Shown: piece by piece, positions 16,698 to 27,900 of the stretch | Position numbering within the stretch: position 1 is the stretch's first letter | Layout of the letters: each line of letters opens with the position of its first letter | DNA from: Jejubacter sp036620675 | Lineage (GTDB): Bacteria > Pseudomonadota > Gammaproteobacteria > Enterobacterales > Enterobacteriaceae | DNA length: 64,000 bases | Strand: one strand, 5' to 3' | Assembly (NCBI GenBank): GCA_036620675.1 | Contig: JAZHEE010000004.1 | Notes under the pieces: generated by a model | The model's input: only the letters and a program-made list of their open reading frames with translations | The model's database searches: none | What the model was told of the DNA's origin: nothing | Made by a program: the position numbers and the translations under genes

Positions 16698-17672
16698 TTA
16701 ACCGATCTTCACCAGGGTACGGCCCCGAGACTGATTGTTTATGATGCGTTCGGCATATTCCACTGCCTGGTTAAGGCCTATCTCCGTAGCGCTTTGTTCA
16801 TAAAAGGAGGAAGGTAGAGCCTGCGCCAGACGTTGCCAGGCTTCACAGCGCCTGGTGAATGGCGTCATTACCGAATCTATGCCCTGTAGCCGGATGTTGC
16901 GCAGAATAAATGGCATGACGGTGGTGGGCAGAGTGAAGCCGCCCGCCAGGCCGCAGGCCGCCACGCACCCGCCGTACTGGATCTGAGAAAGCACCTTCGC
17001 CAGTACCTCGCCGCCAACGGTGTCGATGGCACCTGCCCATAGCTGTTTTTCCAGGGGACGTCCGGCGGCGAATTCCTCACGTGCCAGGATACGCTGAGCG
17101 CCAAGGCTGCGCAGATAGTCGTGCGTACTTTCACGCCCGGAGACCGCGACCACCTGATAACCGAGTTGATGCAGCAGGGCGACAGCCGTGCTGCCCACAC
17201 CGCCGCTGGCACCGGTGACCAGAATTTCGCCGTGCTCCGGTACTATACCGGCATCTTCCAGCGCCAGCACGCACAGCATTGCGGTAAAGCCTGCAGTACC
17301 GATAATCATCGCCTTACGGCTGTCCAGCCCATGGGGCATGGGAACCAGCCAGTCGCCTTTCACCCGGGCGGCGCCGGCCAGTCCTCCCCAGTGTCCTTCG
17401 CCTACGCCCCAGCCGGTAAGCAGTACTGACTGTCCGGGCTGAAAGCGTGGATCTTCGCTGCGTTGAACCCGGCCGGCGAAATCGATGCCCGGCACCATGG
17501 GGAACTGGCGCACAATTTTTCCCTTACCGGTAATCGCCAGCGCATCTTTATAATTAAGACTGGAGTAGTCCACGGCTACCGTTACGTCTCCTTCGGGCAG
17601 GGACGCCGGGTCGAGCGATTCAACGGCGGCATGGATATGGCCGTCGCGCTGATTAAGGATGAGAGCCTGCAT
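16698..17672 (-). CDS. acuI: Acrylyl-CoA reductase (NADPH)
   Basis: A 324-residue zinc-independent MDR-family oxidoreductase of the YhdH/AcuI type, which reduces toxic acryloyl-CoA to propionyl-CoA. The N-terminal substrate domain has DYSSLNYKDALAITGKGKIVRQFPMVPGIDFAG. The Rossmann part has LVTGASGGVGSTAVALLHQLGY for NADPH. The length equals E. coli AcuI. It is divergent from csrD and 80 bases upstream of msrP, with the msrP hairpin between. Confidence 0.96.
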   Translation of the reverse strand: MQALILNQRDGHIHAAVESLDPASLPEGDVTVAVDYSSLNYKDALAITGKGKIVRQFPMVPGIDFAGRVQRSEDPRFQPGQSVLLTGWGVGEGHWGGLAGAARVKGDWLVPMPHGLDSRKAMIIGTAGFTAMLCVLALEDAGIVPEHGEILVTGASGGVGSTAVALLHQLGYQVVAVSGRESTHDYLRSLGAQRILAREEFAAGRPLEKQLWAGAIDTVGGEVLAKVLSQIQYGGCVAACGLAGGFTLPTTVMPFILRNIRLQGIDSVMTPFTRRCEAWQRLAQALPSSFYEQSATEIGLNQAVEYAERIINNQSRGRTLVKIG

Positions 17673-17894
17673 CGAAATTCTCCGGGTTATTCAAAAATAA
17701 GCACCGATGACTATACTCGCATGATGACGCAGAGAAGGCGATTTATCGCAATAAAAAGGTGAGGTAAGCTGCCGCTTGTCTGGTAAAATAACAGCTTCAC
17801 GCGAGATAGTTAGCACTTACTTATAGAATAGAAGCCTGGTGCCGTATTGTAAGCCACTGGGTGTTTCTGTACATCCGACGGAGTTAACACAGGG

Positions 17895-19835
17895 ATGCGC
17901 TTAACGACGAAATTTTCCACCTTTATGACTCTGCTGACGGGGCTGGCAATTCTGGTCACGCTGCTGGGTTGTTCGTGGAGTTTTTACCACTCCATCCATA
18001 TCCGAAGCGAACACCGCCTTAACCGAATTGTGACGCTGGTGGATAGCGAACTGCTGGTGCGTTCCCCACAGCAGCTGGAAGATCGCCTTGACGGCATCAT
18101 GACTCCGCTGGAAATCGTCCGGGTGACGCTAAGTTCCGGTAGCCTTCAGGTACTGGATCATGAACTCCCTGCCGGTTATCAGCCAGCCGGGCAGCATGTG
18201 CGCCTGCGCCATCATTCGGTACGGCTGGTGAAGCATCCCAGCCTGGTGCTGCACCTGACCTGGCGCGATCCGATCGATGACTACTTCCATTCATTGCTGA
18301 CTACCGCGCCGCTTTCGCTGGCGATTGCTTTTATGGTTATCGCTTTGGTGTTCGGCGCGCGTTGGGTGAAACGTCAGTTTTCCGGTCTGGAGCTGCTGGA
18401 AAATCGCGCTACTCGCATTCTGAATGGCGAACGGGGAAAGGTGGTACGCGGAACTTTGCTCGAATGGCCGCCCTGTACCAGCAGCGCTATGGATGTATTG
18501 TTGAGCGAATTGCAGAATGCCGGGGAGCAGCGTAGCCGCGTAGATACGCTGATCCGCTCTTACGCAGCCCAGGATGCCCAGACCGGTTTGAGCAATCGTC
18601 TGTTTTTTGAGAACCAGCTCGCCATGCTGCTGGAAGATAATGAACAGGTGGGCACCCATGGGATGGTGATGATGATCCGGGTTCCGGATTTCGACATTCT
18701 GCGCGAAACCTGGGGGCGCGTTGCCGTCGATGACTACCTGTATAACCTGATCAATCTGCTCTCTACTTTTGTTATGCGCTATCCCGGGGCGCTGCTGGCG
18801 CGCTATTTTCACAACGATTTCGCGGTACTGCTGCCCCATAGCACGTTAAAAGAGGCGGACGGCATCGCCAGTCAGCTTTTGAAATCGGTGGATGCGATGC
18901 CGCCCACCCGAATGTTGGATCCTCAGGATATGGTGCATATCGGTATCTGCGCCTGGCGTGGCGGTCAGAGCGTAGAGCTGGTGATGGAGCACGTTGAAGC
19001 CGCCGTGCGCAATGCCGTACTGCAGGGCAGCAACAGTTGGGCGGTTTATGATAACAAACTGCCTGAAAAAGGACGCGGCAATGTGAAGTGGCGTACCATG
19101 CTGGAGGACACGCTGCGTCGCGGTGGGCCGCGTTTATACCAAAAGCCTTCAGTTCTGCGTAACGGTGAAGTGCACCACCGGGAAATGGCCGGGCGCATTT
19201 TCGATGGGGAAACCGAGGTGCTCTCGGCGGAATATATGCCGGTGGTTCAACAGTTCGGTTTATCGGAGCAGTATGACCGTCAGATGGTTTCGCGCATGAT
19301 TCCGTTGCTGCGCTTCTGGCCGGAGGAAACGCTGGCTTTTCCGGTGACCGTTGAGTCGCTGCTGCGTCGGCCATTTCAGCGCTGGCTGCGCGATACTTTG
19401 ATGCAGTGTGAAAAATCGATAAGAAACCGAATTCTTTTTGAACTTGCAGAGGCAGATGTTTGTCAACACATCAGCCGTTTACAGCCGGTTGTCAGGTTGA
19501 TTAAGGTACTGGGGGCCAGAGTGGCCATCTCGCAGGCGGGTTTGACCGTAGTAAGTACCGCCTATCTGCAGGATTTGGACGCGGAAATTCTCAAACTGCA
19601 TCCCGGTCTGGTCAGAAACATTGACAAACGTACTGAAAATCAGTTGTTTGTTGAGAGCCTGGTGGAAGCCTGTAAGGGAACACGCACCATGGTTTTTGCC
19701 ACTGGTACAAGAACGCGCGGTGAATGGCAGACGCTGATCGAGAAAGGGGTGAGTGGCGCACAGGGTGAATTCTTTGTCGGTTCTCAGCCGCTTGACAGCA
19801 ATGTGAAAAAATATTCGCGCAGATATCCGGTTTAG
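17895..19835 (+). CDS. csrD: RNase E specificity factor CsrD
   Basis: A 646-residue membrane protein that directs RNase E to the sRNAs CsrB and CsrC and so controls free CsrA. It has a first membrane segment near 12-32 and a second near 135-155 (LSLAIAFMVIALVFGARW) with a periplasmic part between. A HAMP-like linker, a degenerate GGDEF domain (ARYFHNDFAVLLP in place of GGDEF) and a degenerate EAL domain follow. The loss of both catalytic motifs is normal for CsrD. E. coli CsrD is also 646 residues. It stands alone ahead of mreB. Confidence 0.97.
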   Translation: MRLTTKFSTFMTLLTGLAILVTLLGCSWSFYHSIHIRSEHRLNRIVTLVDSELLVRSPQQLEDRLDGIMTPLEIVRVTLSSGSLQVLDHELPAGYQPAGQHVRLRHHSVRLVKHPSLVLHLTWRDPIDDYFHSLLTTAPLSLAIAFMVIALVFGARWVKRQFSGLELLENRATRILNGERGKVVRGTLLEWPPCTSSAMDVLLSELQNAGEQRSRVDTLIRSYAAQDAQTGLSNRLFFENQLAMLLEDNEQVGTHGMVMMIRVPDFDILRETWGRVAVDDYLYNLINLLSTFVMRYPGALLARYFHNDFAVLLPHSTLKEADGIASQLLKSVDAMPPTRMLDPQDMVHIGICAWRGGQSVELVMEHVEAAVRNAVLQGSNSWAVYDNKLPEKGRGNVKWRTMLEDTLRRGGPRLYQKPSVLRNGEVHHREMAGRIFDGETEVLSAEYMPVVQQFGLSEQYDRQMVSRMIPLLRFWPEETLAFPVTVESLLRRPFQRWLRDTLMQCEKSIRNRILFELAEADVCQHISRLQPVVRLIKVLGARVAISQAGLTVVSTAYLQDLDAEILKLHPGLVRNIDKRTENQLFVESLVEACKGTRTMVFATGTRTRGEWQTLIEKGVSGAQGEFFVGSQPLDSNVKKYSRRYPV

Positions 19836-20144
19836 TCTGTCGTTTAGTCGGTTTTCACGTAGAATATTGCGCGCTGCATCCATAAGGGGGCCATGGGGTC
19901 TGCCGACTGGAACGTCGCAGCGTAATAACGCCGGTTTATTTCACTTTGCTGTAACAGAAAATTGAATAAATAATCAACATTCTCCGGGATATAACGGGGA
20001 AATGTGTCAATCTGTAACGAGTGAAATGAGCTGTACTATTTTTCACCGAGGCAGAACGTTTTTTGCGCCTTGTCGCTGCTTCGAGTGGTTGGTAAAGTAA
20101 GCGGATTTTGTTTTCCGCCCCAGCTTTCAGGATTATCCCTTAGT
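19836..20144 (+). promoter_or_regulatory. csrD-mreB spacer: long mreB leader
   Basis: These 309 bases carry no gene. mreBCD in E. coli has several promoters in this gap and inside csrD. TTCACTTTGCTGTAACAG and TTTTGCGCCTTGTCGC look promoter-like but I cannot choose a start. The frame that opens at 20070 ahead of MreB is not conserved and I do not accept it. Confidence 0.4.
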
Positions 20145-21188
20145 ATGTTGAAAAAATTTCGTGGCATGTTTTCCAATGACCTGTCCATTGATCTGGGTAC
20201 CGCGAATACCCTTATTTATGTAAAAGGACAAGGCATCGTACTGAATGAACCATCGGTGGTTGCCATTCGCCAGGATCGTGCCGGTTCGCCAAAAAGCGTT
20301 GCCGCTGTGGGTCACGACGCTAAACAGATGCTTGGCCGTACACCAGGCAACATCGCAGCCATTCGTCCTATGAAGGATGGCGTTATCGCCGACTTTTTCG
20401 TCACTGAAAAAATGCTGCAGCACTTTATCAAGCAGGTGCACAGCAACAGTTTTATGCGCCCCAGCCCGCGTGTGCTGGTATGCGTTCCGGTCGGTGCCAC
20501 CCAGGTTGAGCGCCGCGCGATCCGCGAATCCGCGCAGGGGGCCGGCGCCCGTGAAGTATTCCTGATTGAAGAACCGATGGCGGCGGCTATTGGCGCGGGT
20601 CTGCCGGTTTCCGAAGCGACTGGCTCAATGGTCGTGGATATCGGTGGTGGTACCACCGAAGTAGCCGTTATCTCCCTGAACGGTGTGGTTTATTCTTCTT
20701 CCGTGCGCATTGGCGGTGACCGTTTCGATGAAGCGATTATCAATTACGTGCGTCGTAATTACGGCTCGCTTATCGGTGAAGCGACTGCCGAGCGTATCAA
20801 ACATGAAATTGGTTCCGCTTATCCAGGTGATGAAGTGCGCGAGATCGAAGTTCGCGGCCGTAATCTGGCTGAAGGGGTGCCGCGTGGCTTTACGCTGAAC
20901 TCCAATGAAATTCTTGAAGCACTGCAGGAACCGCTGACCGGTATCGTCAGCGCCGTGATGGTGGCGCTGGAGCAGTGCCCGCCGGAACTGGCGTCCGATA
21001 TCTCTGAGCGCGGCATGGTGCTCACCGGCGGCGGCGCGCTGCTGCGCAATCTTGACCGCCTGCTGATGGAAGAGACGGGTATTCCTGTCGTCGTTGCTGA
21101 AGATCCGCTGACCTGCGTCGCCCGTGGTGGTGGTAAAGCGCTGGAGATGATCGACATGCACGGCGGCGACTTATTCAGCGAAGAATAA
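20145..21188 (+). CDS. mreB: Rod-shape actin homologue MreB
   Basis: A 347-residue ATP-binding bacterial actin that forms membrane filaments and guides the elongasome. The start [25 protein letters not shown] at 20145 is the conserved one; its first residues make the membrane-binding helix. Phosphate loop [20 protein letters not shown] and [12 protein letters not shown] are the actin-fold nucleotide motifs. Identity with E. coli appears nearly complete. It is first in mreBCD. Confidence 0.99.
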
Positions 21189-21199
21189 ACCGTCGCAAG

Positions 21200-21223
21200 A
21201 GAAGGGGGCTTTGGCCCCCTTCT
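21200..21223 (+). terminator. Hairpin between mreB and mreC
   Basis: AGAAGGGGGC-TTTG-GCCCCCTTCT with a weak T-rich tail. It probably acts as a partial terminator or RNA-stability element, so that MreB is made in large excess over MreC and MreD. Confidence 0.7.
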
Positions 21224-21246
21224 GATTCCGGGAATACGCATAGCCT

Positions 21247-22329
21247 ATGAAGCCAATTTTTAGCCGTGGCCCGTCACTACAGATTCGCCTGATCCTGGCG
21301 GTAGTGGTGGCGCTCGGTGTGATTATCGCTGACAGTCGGCTTGGTACGTTCAGTCAGATTCGGACGTATATGGATACGGCCGTCAGCCCTTTCTATTTTA
21401 TTTCTAACGGTCCCCGTGCGCTTCTTGATAGCGTTTCTCAGTCTTTGACCTCCCGCGAACGTCTGGAAATGGAAAACCGGGCGCTGCGCCAGGAGCTTCT
21501 CTCGAAAAATAGCGAACTGCTGTTACTGGGCCAGTATCGCCAGGAGAATGCCCGACTGCGTGAGCTGTTAGGTTCGCCGCTACGTCAGGACGAGCAGAAG
21601 ATGGTGACCCAGGTCATTTCTACGGTTAACGATCCTTACAGCGATCAGGTGGTTATCGACAAAGGTACCCTGAACGGCGTTTACGAAGGTCAGCCGGTGA
21701 TCAGCGATAAAGGAGTGGTCGGTCAGGTCGTGGCGGTAGCTAAAATGACCAGCCGGGTTTTGCTGATTTGTGATGCGACTCATGCGCTGCCTATCCAGGT
21801 ATTGCGTAATGACATTCGCGTTATCGCCGCCGGTAACGGCTGTACTGACGATCTGCAACTGGAACATCTGCCAGCCAACACCGATATCCGGGTCGGCGAT
21901 GTGCTGGTCACCTCCGGTCTGGGCGGCCGCTTCCCGGAAGGTTATCCCGTTGCGGTGGTCTCTTCGGTGAAGGTGGATACCCAGCGCGCATATACCGTGA
22001 TTCAGGCGCGTCCGACCGCGGGGTTACAGCGTTTGCGTTACCTGTTACTCCTGTGGGGAGCCGATCGTAACGGCGTTTCGCCGCTCTCTACGGAGGATGT
22101 GCATCGGGTGGCGAACGAACGCCTGATGCAGATGATGCCACAGGTTCTACCGTCGCCCATGGGGCCGCCGGCACCGATTCCGGCGCCGGCCACCGGCATC
22201 CAACCTGCGGTGCCTGGTAAGCCGCCGTTACCGGTTCTGTCTCCCGGTGGCGATAACCGCGCGCCTGCGGGCCAGCCTGCGCCAGTTCAGCCCGTATCGC
22301 CGGTCGCTCCGGCCCCGGGAGGCCGATAA
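21247..22329 (+). CDS. mreC: Rod-shape protein MreC
   Basis: A 360-residue bitopic inner-membrane protein that links MreB to the periplasmic wall enzymes PBP2 and RodA. One membrane helix (LQIRLILAVVVALGVIIA) near 10-28 is followed by a coiled coil (about 70-110, RERLEMENRALRQELLSKNSELLLLGQYRQEN) and a beta-barrel domain. A proline-rich tail from about 305 is a variable part of the family. E. coli MreC is 367 residues. It shares one base with the mreD start. Confidence 0.98.
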   Translation: MKPIFSRGPSLQIRLILAVVVALGVIIADSRLGTFSQIRTYMDTAVSPFYFISNGPRALLDSVSQSLTSRERLEMENRALRQELLSKNSELLLLGQYRQENARLRELLGSPLRQDEQKMVTQVISTVNDPYSDQVVIDKGTLNGVYEGQPVISDKGVVGQVVAVAKMTSRVLLICDATHALPIQVLRNDIRVIAAGNGCTDDLQLEHLPANTDIRVGDVLVTSGLGGRFPEGYPVAVVSSVKVDTQRAYTVIQARPTAGLQRLRYLLLLWGADRNGVSPLSTEDVHRVANERLMQMMPQVLPSPMGPPAPIPAPATGIQPAVPGKPPLPVLSPGGDNRAPAGQPAPVQPVSPVAPAPGGR

Positions 22330-22817
22330 TGTCCGGTTACCGTAGCCAGGGACGGTGGGTCATCGCGCTCTCTTTTTTGATAGCGTTGTTGCTGCAGGTG
22401 ATGCCATGGCCGGATGAGATTATCGTCTTTCGTCCCAACTGGGTGCTGTTAATCCTTATATACTGGATTCTGGCGCTGCCTCACCGGGTGAATGTGGGGC
22501 TGGGCTTTATGCTGGGGGCTATTCTCGATCTGATCGGCGGTTCGACGCTGGGGGTACGAGCGCTGGCGCTCAGTATTGTCGCCTATCTGGTGGCGCTAAA
22601 ATTTCAGTTGCTGCGCAACCTGGCGCTCTGGCAGCAGGCGCTGGTGGTGATAGTGATGTCGCTGGCTGTGGACGTTATTGTGTTCTGGGCTGAATTTTTA
22701 GTGATCAATGTCTCGTTCCGACCGGAAGTGTTCTGGAGTAGCCTGATCAACGGGATACTCTGGCCGTGGATTTTTCTGCTGATGCGTAAGGTTCGCCAGC
22801 AGTTTGCCGTTCAGTAA
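22329..22817 (+). CDS. mreD: Rod-shape protein MreD
   Basis: A 162-residue inner-membrane protein with five or six hydrophobic helices (WVIALSFLIALLLQVMPWP, WVLLILIYWILALP, VGLGFMLGAILDLIGG and others). It completes the MreBCD elongation complex. Its length is that of E. coli MreD. It starts on the last base of mreC and is followed by yhdE nine bases downstream. Confidence 0.98.
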   Translation: MSGYRSQGRWVIALSFLIALLLQVMPWPDEIIVFRPNWVLLILIYWILALPHRVNVGLGFMLGAILDLIGGSTLGVRALALSIVAYLVALKFQLLRNLALWQQALVVIVMSLAVDVIVFWAEFLVINVSFRPEVFWSSLINGILWPWIFLLMRKVRQQFAVQ

Positions 22818-22826
22818 AGGTTATCT

Positions 22827-23420
22827 ATGACAGAACTCTATCTCGCCTCGGGATCTCCCCGGCGCCGCGAGCTGCTGGCCCAACTGGGTGTCAGCTTTGA
22901 ACGCATCGTTACTCAGGTGGAAGAAGTACGACATCCCGGAGAAGAGGCGCGGCAGTACGTTCTGCGTCTGGCGCATGATAAGGCCCGTGCTGGTGTTGCC
23001 GCGGCAGCGCAAAATTTGCCGGTGCTCGGTGCAGATACCATAGTTATCTTAAACGGCGAAGTGCTGGAAAAACCACGCGATGCGCAGCATGCCAGCGCGA
23101 TGTTGCATCAGCTCTCTGGCCAGACCCATCAGGTGATGACTGCCGTTGCGCTGGCCGATAGACAGGCTATGCTGGATTGTCTGGTCGTGACCGATGTGAC
23201 CTTCTGTTCACTTTCTGAACAGGATATCGCCGACTATGTGGCGAGCGGCGAACCTATGGATAAAGCTGGCGGATATGGTATCCAGGGGGCAGGAGGGCGC
23301 TTCGTCAGAAAAATAAACGGCAGTTATTATGCCGTCGTCGGTCTGCCGCTGGTGGAAACACGGGAGCTGTTGAGCAATTTTCACGCCCTGCGTGATGAAC
23401 GAGGACAACATGACGGCTGA
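22827..23420 (+). CDS. yhdE: Maf-type dTTP/UTP pyrophosphatase YhdE
   Basis: A 197-residue house-cleaning nucleotide pyrophosphatase that hydrolyses dTTP, UTP and modified forms. It has the Maf signature LASGSPRRRELLAQLG at residues 5-20, VLGADTIV with the catalytic Asp near 71, and EPMDKAGGYGIQGAGG near the C-terminus. It follows mreD and overlaps rng by 11 bases, as in E. coli. Confidence 0.97.
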   Translation: MTELYLASGSPRRRELLAQLGVSFERIVTQVEEVRHPGEEARQYVLRLAHDKARAGVAAAAQNLPVLGADTIVILNGEVLEKPRDAQHASAMLHQLSGQTHQVMTAVALADRQAMLDCLVVTDVTFCSLSEQDIADYVASGEPMDKAGGYGIQGAGGRFVRKINGSYYAVVGLPLVETRELLSNFHALRDERGQHDG

Positions 23421-24879
23421 ATTACTGGTAAACGTCACTCCGTCTGAGACACGGGTGGCTTATATTGATGGCGGTATTCTTCAGGAAATTCATATAGAGC
23501 GTGAAGCGCGGCGCGGAATCGTAGGGAATATCTACAAAGGTCGCGTCAGCCGGGTACTTCCGGGTATGCAGGCGGCGTTTGTAGATATTGGCCTTGAGAA
23601 GGCTGCGTTCCTTCATGCCTCGGATATTATGCCCCACACCGAATGTGTGGCGGGAGACGAACAGAAAAACTTTACGGTACGCGATATCTCCGAGCTGGTG
23701 CGACAGGGTCAGGATTTGATGGTTCAGGTGGTCAAGGATCCGCTGGGCACCAAGGGCGCGCGCCTTACCACCGATATTACTCTGCCTTCCCGCTATCTGG
23801 TGTTTATGCCGGGAGCTTCCCATGTCGGCGTGTCGCAGCGCATTGAAAGCGAAGAAGAGCGCGAACGCCTGAAGCAGATTGTCAGTGATTACTGCGACGA
23901 GCAGGGAGGCTTTATTATCCGTACGGCCGCGGAGGGAGTGAGCGATAAGGAGCTGGCTTCCGATGCCGCCTATCTGAAGCGGGTATGGAATAAGGTGATG
24001 GAGCGTAAAAAACGCAATCATACCCGCTGCAAGCTCTACGGCGAACTGGCGCTGGCCCAGCGCGTACTGCGTGACTTCGCGGACGCGGCGCTGGACAGGA
24101 TCCGCGTGGACTCCCGCATTACCTGGGAATTGCTGATGGAGTTCACCGCCGAATACATTCCCGAGATGACCGATAAGCTGGAGCACTACAGCGGCCGTCA
24201 ACCGATCTTCGATCTCTTCGATGTAGAAAATGAGATCCAGCGGGCGCTGGAGCGCAAAGTGGAACTGAAATCAGGCGGTTATCTGATCATTGATCAAACC
24301 GAGGCGATGACCACTGTAGATATCAATACCGGCGCGTTTGTCGGTCATCGCAACCTGGACGACACTATCTTTAACACGAATATCGAAGCGACTCAGGCTA
24401 TTGCCCGTCAGCTTCGGCTGCGCAATCTGGGCGGAATTATCATCATCGACTTTATCGATATGAGCAGTGACGATCACCGTCGCCGGGTGCTGCATTCGCT
24501 GGAGCAGGCGCTGAATAAGGATCGGGTAAAAACCAGCATTAACGGTTTTTCACCGCTGGGACTGGTGGAGATGACCCGTAAGCGCACCCGAGAAAGTCTG
24601 GAGCATGTGCTGTGCTATGAGTGCCCGACCTGCCACGGTCGCGGAACGGTAAAGAGCGTCGAGACGGTGTGCTACGAAATCATGCGCGAAATCGTACGCG
24701 TGTATCATGCCTATGACACAGATTGCTTTCTGGTCTATGCCTCGCCGGCGGTAGCGGAAGTGCTGAAGAGCGAAGAGTCTCACTCGTTGGCAGAGGTGGA
24801 AATCTTTGTCGGTAAACAGGTTATCGTGAAGGTCGAGCCGCTCTATAACCAGGAGCAGTTCGACGTGGTGATGATGTAG
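23410..24879 (+). CDS. rng: Ribonuclease G
   Basis: A 489-residue endoribonuclease that matures the 5' end of 16S rRNA and degrades some mRNAs. I chose MTAELLVNVTPSETRVAYIDGG at 23410, which gives the E. coli length; the frame extends six codons upstream inside yhdE. An N-terminal S1 domain, the catalytic DNase I-like region with DQTEAMTTVDINTG and DFIDM acidic residues, and the zinc-link CPTC (in CYECPTCHG) are present. It overlaps yhdE by 11 bases. Confidence 0.98.
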   Translation: MTAELLVNVTPSETRVAYIDGGILQEIHIEREARRGIVGNIYKGRVSRVLPGMQAAFVDIGLEKAAFLHASDIMPHTECVAGDEQKNFTVRDISELVRQGQDLMVQVVKDPLGTKGARLTTDITLPSRYLVFMPGASHVGVSQRIESEEERERLKQIVSDYCDEQGGFIIRTAAEGVSDKELASDAAYLKRVWNKVMERKKRNHTRCKLYGELALAQRVLRDFADAALDRIRVDSRITWELLMEFTAEYIPEMTDKLEHYSGRQPIFDLFDVENEIQRALERKVELKSGGYLIIDQTEAMTTVDINTGAFVGHRNLDDTIFNTNIEATQAIARQLRLRNLGGIIIIDFIDMSSDDHRRRVLHSLEQALNKDRVKTSINGFSPLGLVEMTRKRTRESLEHVLCYECPTCHGRGTVKSVETVCYEIMREIVRVYHAYDTDCFLVYASPAVAEVLKSEESHSLAEVEIFVGKQVIVKVEPLYNQEQFDVVMM

Positions 24880-24931
24880 CGGTACGCATTTGTAACAGAG
24901 TTCCGCTGCGGCGGCAGACAAGGAGTGAAGG

Positions 24932-27900
24932 GTGAGGAGACTGCCGGGCGTTTTGATGCTCACGGCTGCTACGCTGATTGTAATCATCGCGCTGCTGGTC
25001 AGTGGTCTGCGCCTGGCGCTGCCGCATCTGGACAGTTGGCGTCCTGCCCTGTTGGCTAAAATTGAGAAGGTGAGTGGCGTTCCTGTTTCTGCCTCGCAGC
25101 TCAATGCCCACTGGCAAAACTTCGGGCCGACCCTGGAAGCCCGGGATATCAAAGTCGGCCTTAAAGACGGCGGTTACCTGGAGGTTCGGCGCGTCACGCT
25201 GGCGCTGGATGTCTGGCAAAGTTTGCTGCGTCTGCGCTGGCAGTTTCGCAACCTTACCTTCTGGCAACTGCATATTCATACCAATACCCCGCTTAATCAG
25301 GGCGATAGCGGTGATGTTAAAACCGATAATCTGAATGACCTGTTTCTGAATCAGTTCGATCATTTCGATTTGCGCGATAGCAGCATCAGCTTTCTGACGC
25401 CTTCCGGCGAACGCGCCGAGTTGGCAATTCCTCAACTTACCTGGCTTAACACCCGTAATCGTCATCGCGCCGAAGGCCAGATAAGCCTGTCGAGCTTTAA
25501 CGATCAGCACGGTATCGTTCAGGTGCGAATGGATCTGCGCGACGATAAGGGGTTACTGGATAACGGCACTGTCTGGCTGCAGGCGGACAACGTCGATGTG
25601 AAACCATGGCTCAGTCGCTGGATGAATCAGAAAGTGGCGCTGGCCGATGCGCGTTTCAGTCTGGAAGGCTGGATGCACCTTGATAACGGCGAGATCGGCG
25701 GCGGGGATATTCGGTTGAAGCGGGGGGGCGCCTCCTGGTCTGGAACGCGTGGCGTCCATAGTCTGACGGTGGATAACCTAACCGCCCATATCAGTAAGGT
25801 GGATGGCGGCTGGCAGTTGGCGATACCCGACACCCGTATTGCCATTGATGAACGGCACTGGCCGAAAGGCGAACTGGCACTGGCCTGGTTGCCGAAGACC
25901 GCGCAGCGTGATGAAGAGGTACGTATCCGCGCCGGGAATCTGGCGCTGGAGCCCATGAGGCCGCTGTTATCGATCGCCGACAAATTTACGCCTCAGGCCA
26001 GTGATATCTGGCGTCAGTTACAGCCGCAGGGCATGTTCGAAAAACTGGCGCTGGATATTCCCGTCCAGCATATGGAAAAGACGCGGCTACAGGGGCGCTG
26101 GCGCGATCTTTCCTGGAAACAGTGGAAGCTGATTCCAGGCGCACAAAATGTGGAAGGCAGCGTTACCGGCAGTCTGGAAAATGGGCGACTGATCGTTGGG
26201 TTGCATGATGCGGTGATGCCGTATGACGGCGTATTCCGGGCGCCGCTGGAAGTGCGTCGCGCAACGGCTATGTTGAACTGGCGCCAGGACGAGCACGGCT
26301 TCACTCTGCTGGGCAACGGCATCGACGTGCAGGCCAACTCCGTATGGGCTAACGGCGGCTTTCGCTACAGTCAGCCTAAAGACGATGCACCATGGCTGGG
26401 TATTGTCGCTGGTATTCGCACCCCTGATGCCGGGCAGGCCTGGCGCTACTTCCCGGAAAATCTGATGGGTAAACACCTGGTCGATTATTTGAGCGGTGCG
26501 ATTCAGGGGGGGCAGGTTGATAACGCCACCCTGGTGTATGGCGGAAACCCCCATCTGTTCCCCTATGAACATAACGAAGGGCAGTTTGAGGTGCTGGTGC
26601 CGCTGCGTAATGCCACCTTTGCGTTTCAGCCAGACTGGCCTGCGCTAAAAAATCTGGATATCGAGCTCGATTTTCTTAATGACGGTTTATGGATGAAGTC
26701 GCAGAAGGTAGCGCTTGGCGGCGTGACGGCGAGTAATCTGAAAGCGGCCATACCCGACTACGCTCGTGAAAAACTGCTGATTGACGCGGATATCAATGGC
26801 CCGGGCAGCGCCGTAGGGCCCTATTTTAAAGAGACGCCGTTGCATGATTCTCTGGGCGCTACCCTGGATGAACTCCAGCTTAGCGGCGATGTGAATGCCC
26901 GCTTACATCTCGATATCCCTCTGAATGGCGAGATGACCATCGCCAAAGGTGATGTGCGCCTGAATAACAATGCTCTGTTTGTTAAACCCATCGACAGCAC
27001 TCTGGAAGGGTTGAGCGGTGGCTTCAGTTTCGAAAACGGCAATCTGAACAGCGGTTCGCTAAATGCACGCTGGTTTAATCAGCCCTTAAATCTGGATTTC
27101 TCCACCCATCAGGGGGAAAACAGCTATCAGGTCGGCATCAATATGCAGGGAAACTGGCGACCAACGGAAACCGGCGTACTGCCGCCGCAGATTAACCAGG
27201 CGCTGTCCGGCGCCTTCCCGTGGCATGGCAAGGTGAATATTCAACTGCCGTACCGTGGTGATGCCAGCTACAAGGTAGATTTAAACGGCGATCTGAAAGG
27301 AGTGAGTAGTCGCTTACCTACGCCGATGGATAAGTCGGCGGGTGAAGCGTTGCCGGTGGCGATAACCGCCAAAGGCGATCTGCGTCACTTCGATCTGACT
27401 GGCAGTGTGGGACGTAACGGCCATTTCAATAGCCGCTGGCTGCTGAATCAGAAGCTGGAGCTCGATCGCGCGGTGTGGGTATCAGACAGTAAAACGGTAC
27501 CGCCGTTACCGGCGCAGCGCGGCGCAGAGCTGAATCTGCCCGCACTCGATGGCGCCCAGTGGCTGGCGCTGTTCCGCCAGGGCCCGGTGCAGAAGGTCAG
27601 CAGTAAAACATTGCTGCCCCAGTCGGTTACGCTGCGCACGCCGGCATTGATGATGGGAGGCCAGCGCTGGAATAACCTGAGCCTGACCTCAACGCCGGTA
27701 TCCGGTGGCACGCGAATTAACGTCAGCGGCCGCGAAATCAATGGTGCGCTGACGATGCATGACAATGCGCCATGGGAAGCGGCGATTAAGTATCTCTACT
27801 ACAATCCGGGGCAGATACAGAGCGGGCAATCGGGCGCCAGCGGCATACCGGGAACGACATCCGCTATCGATTTTAACGGCTGGCCGGATGTGAATTTGCG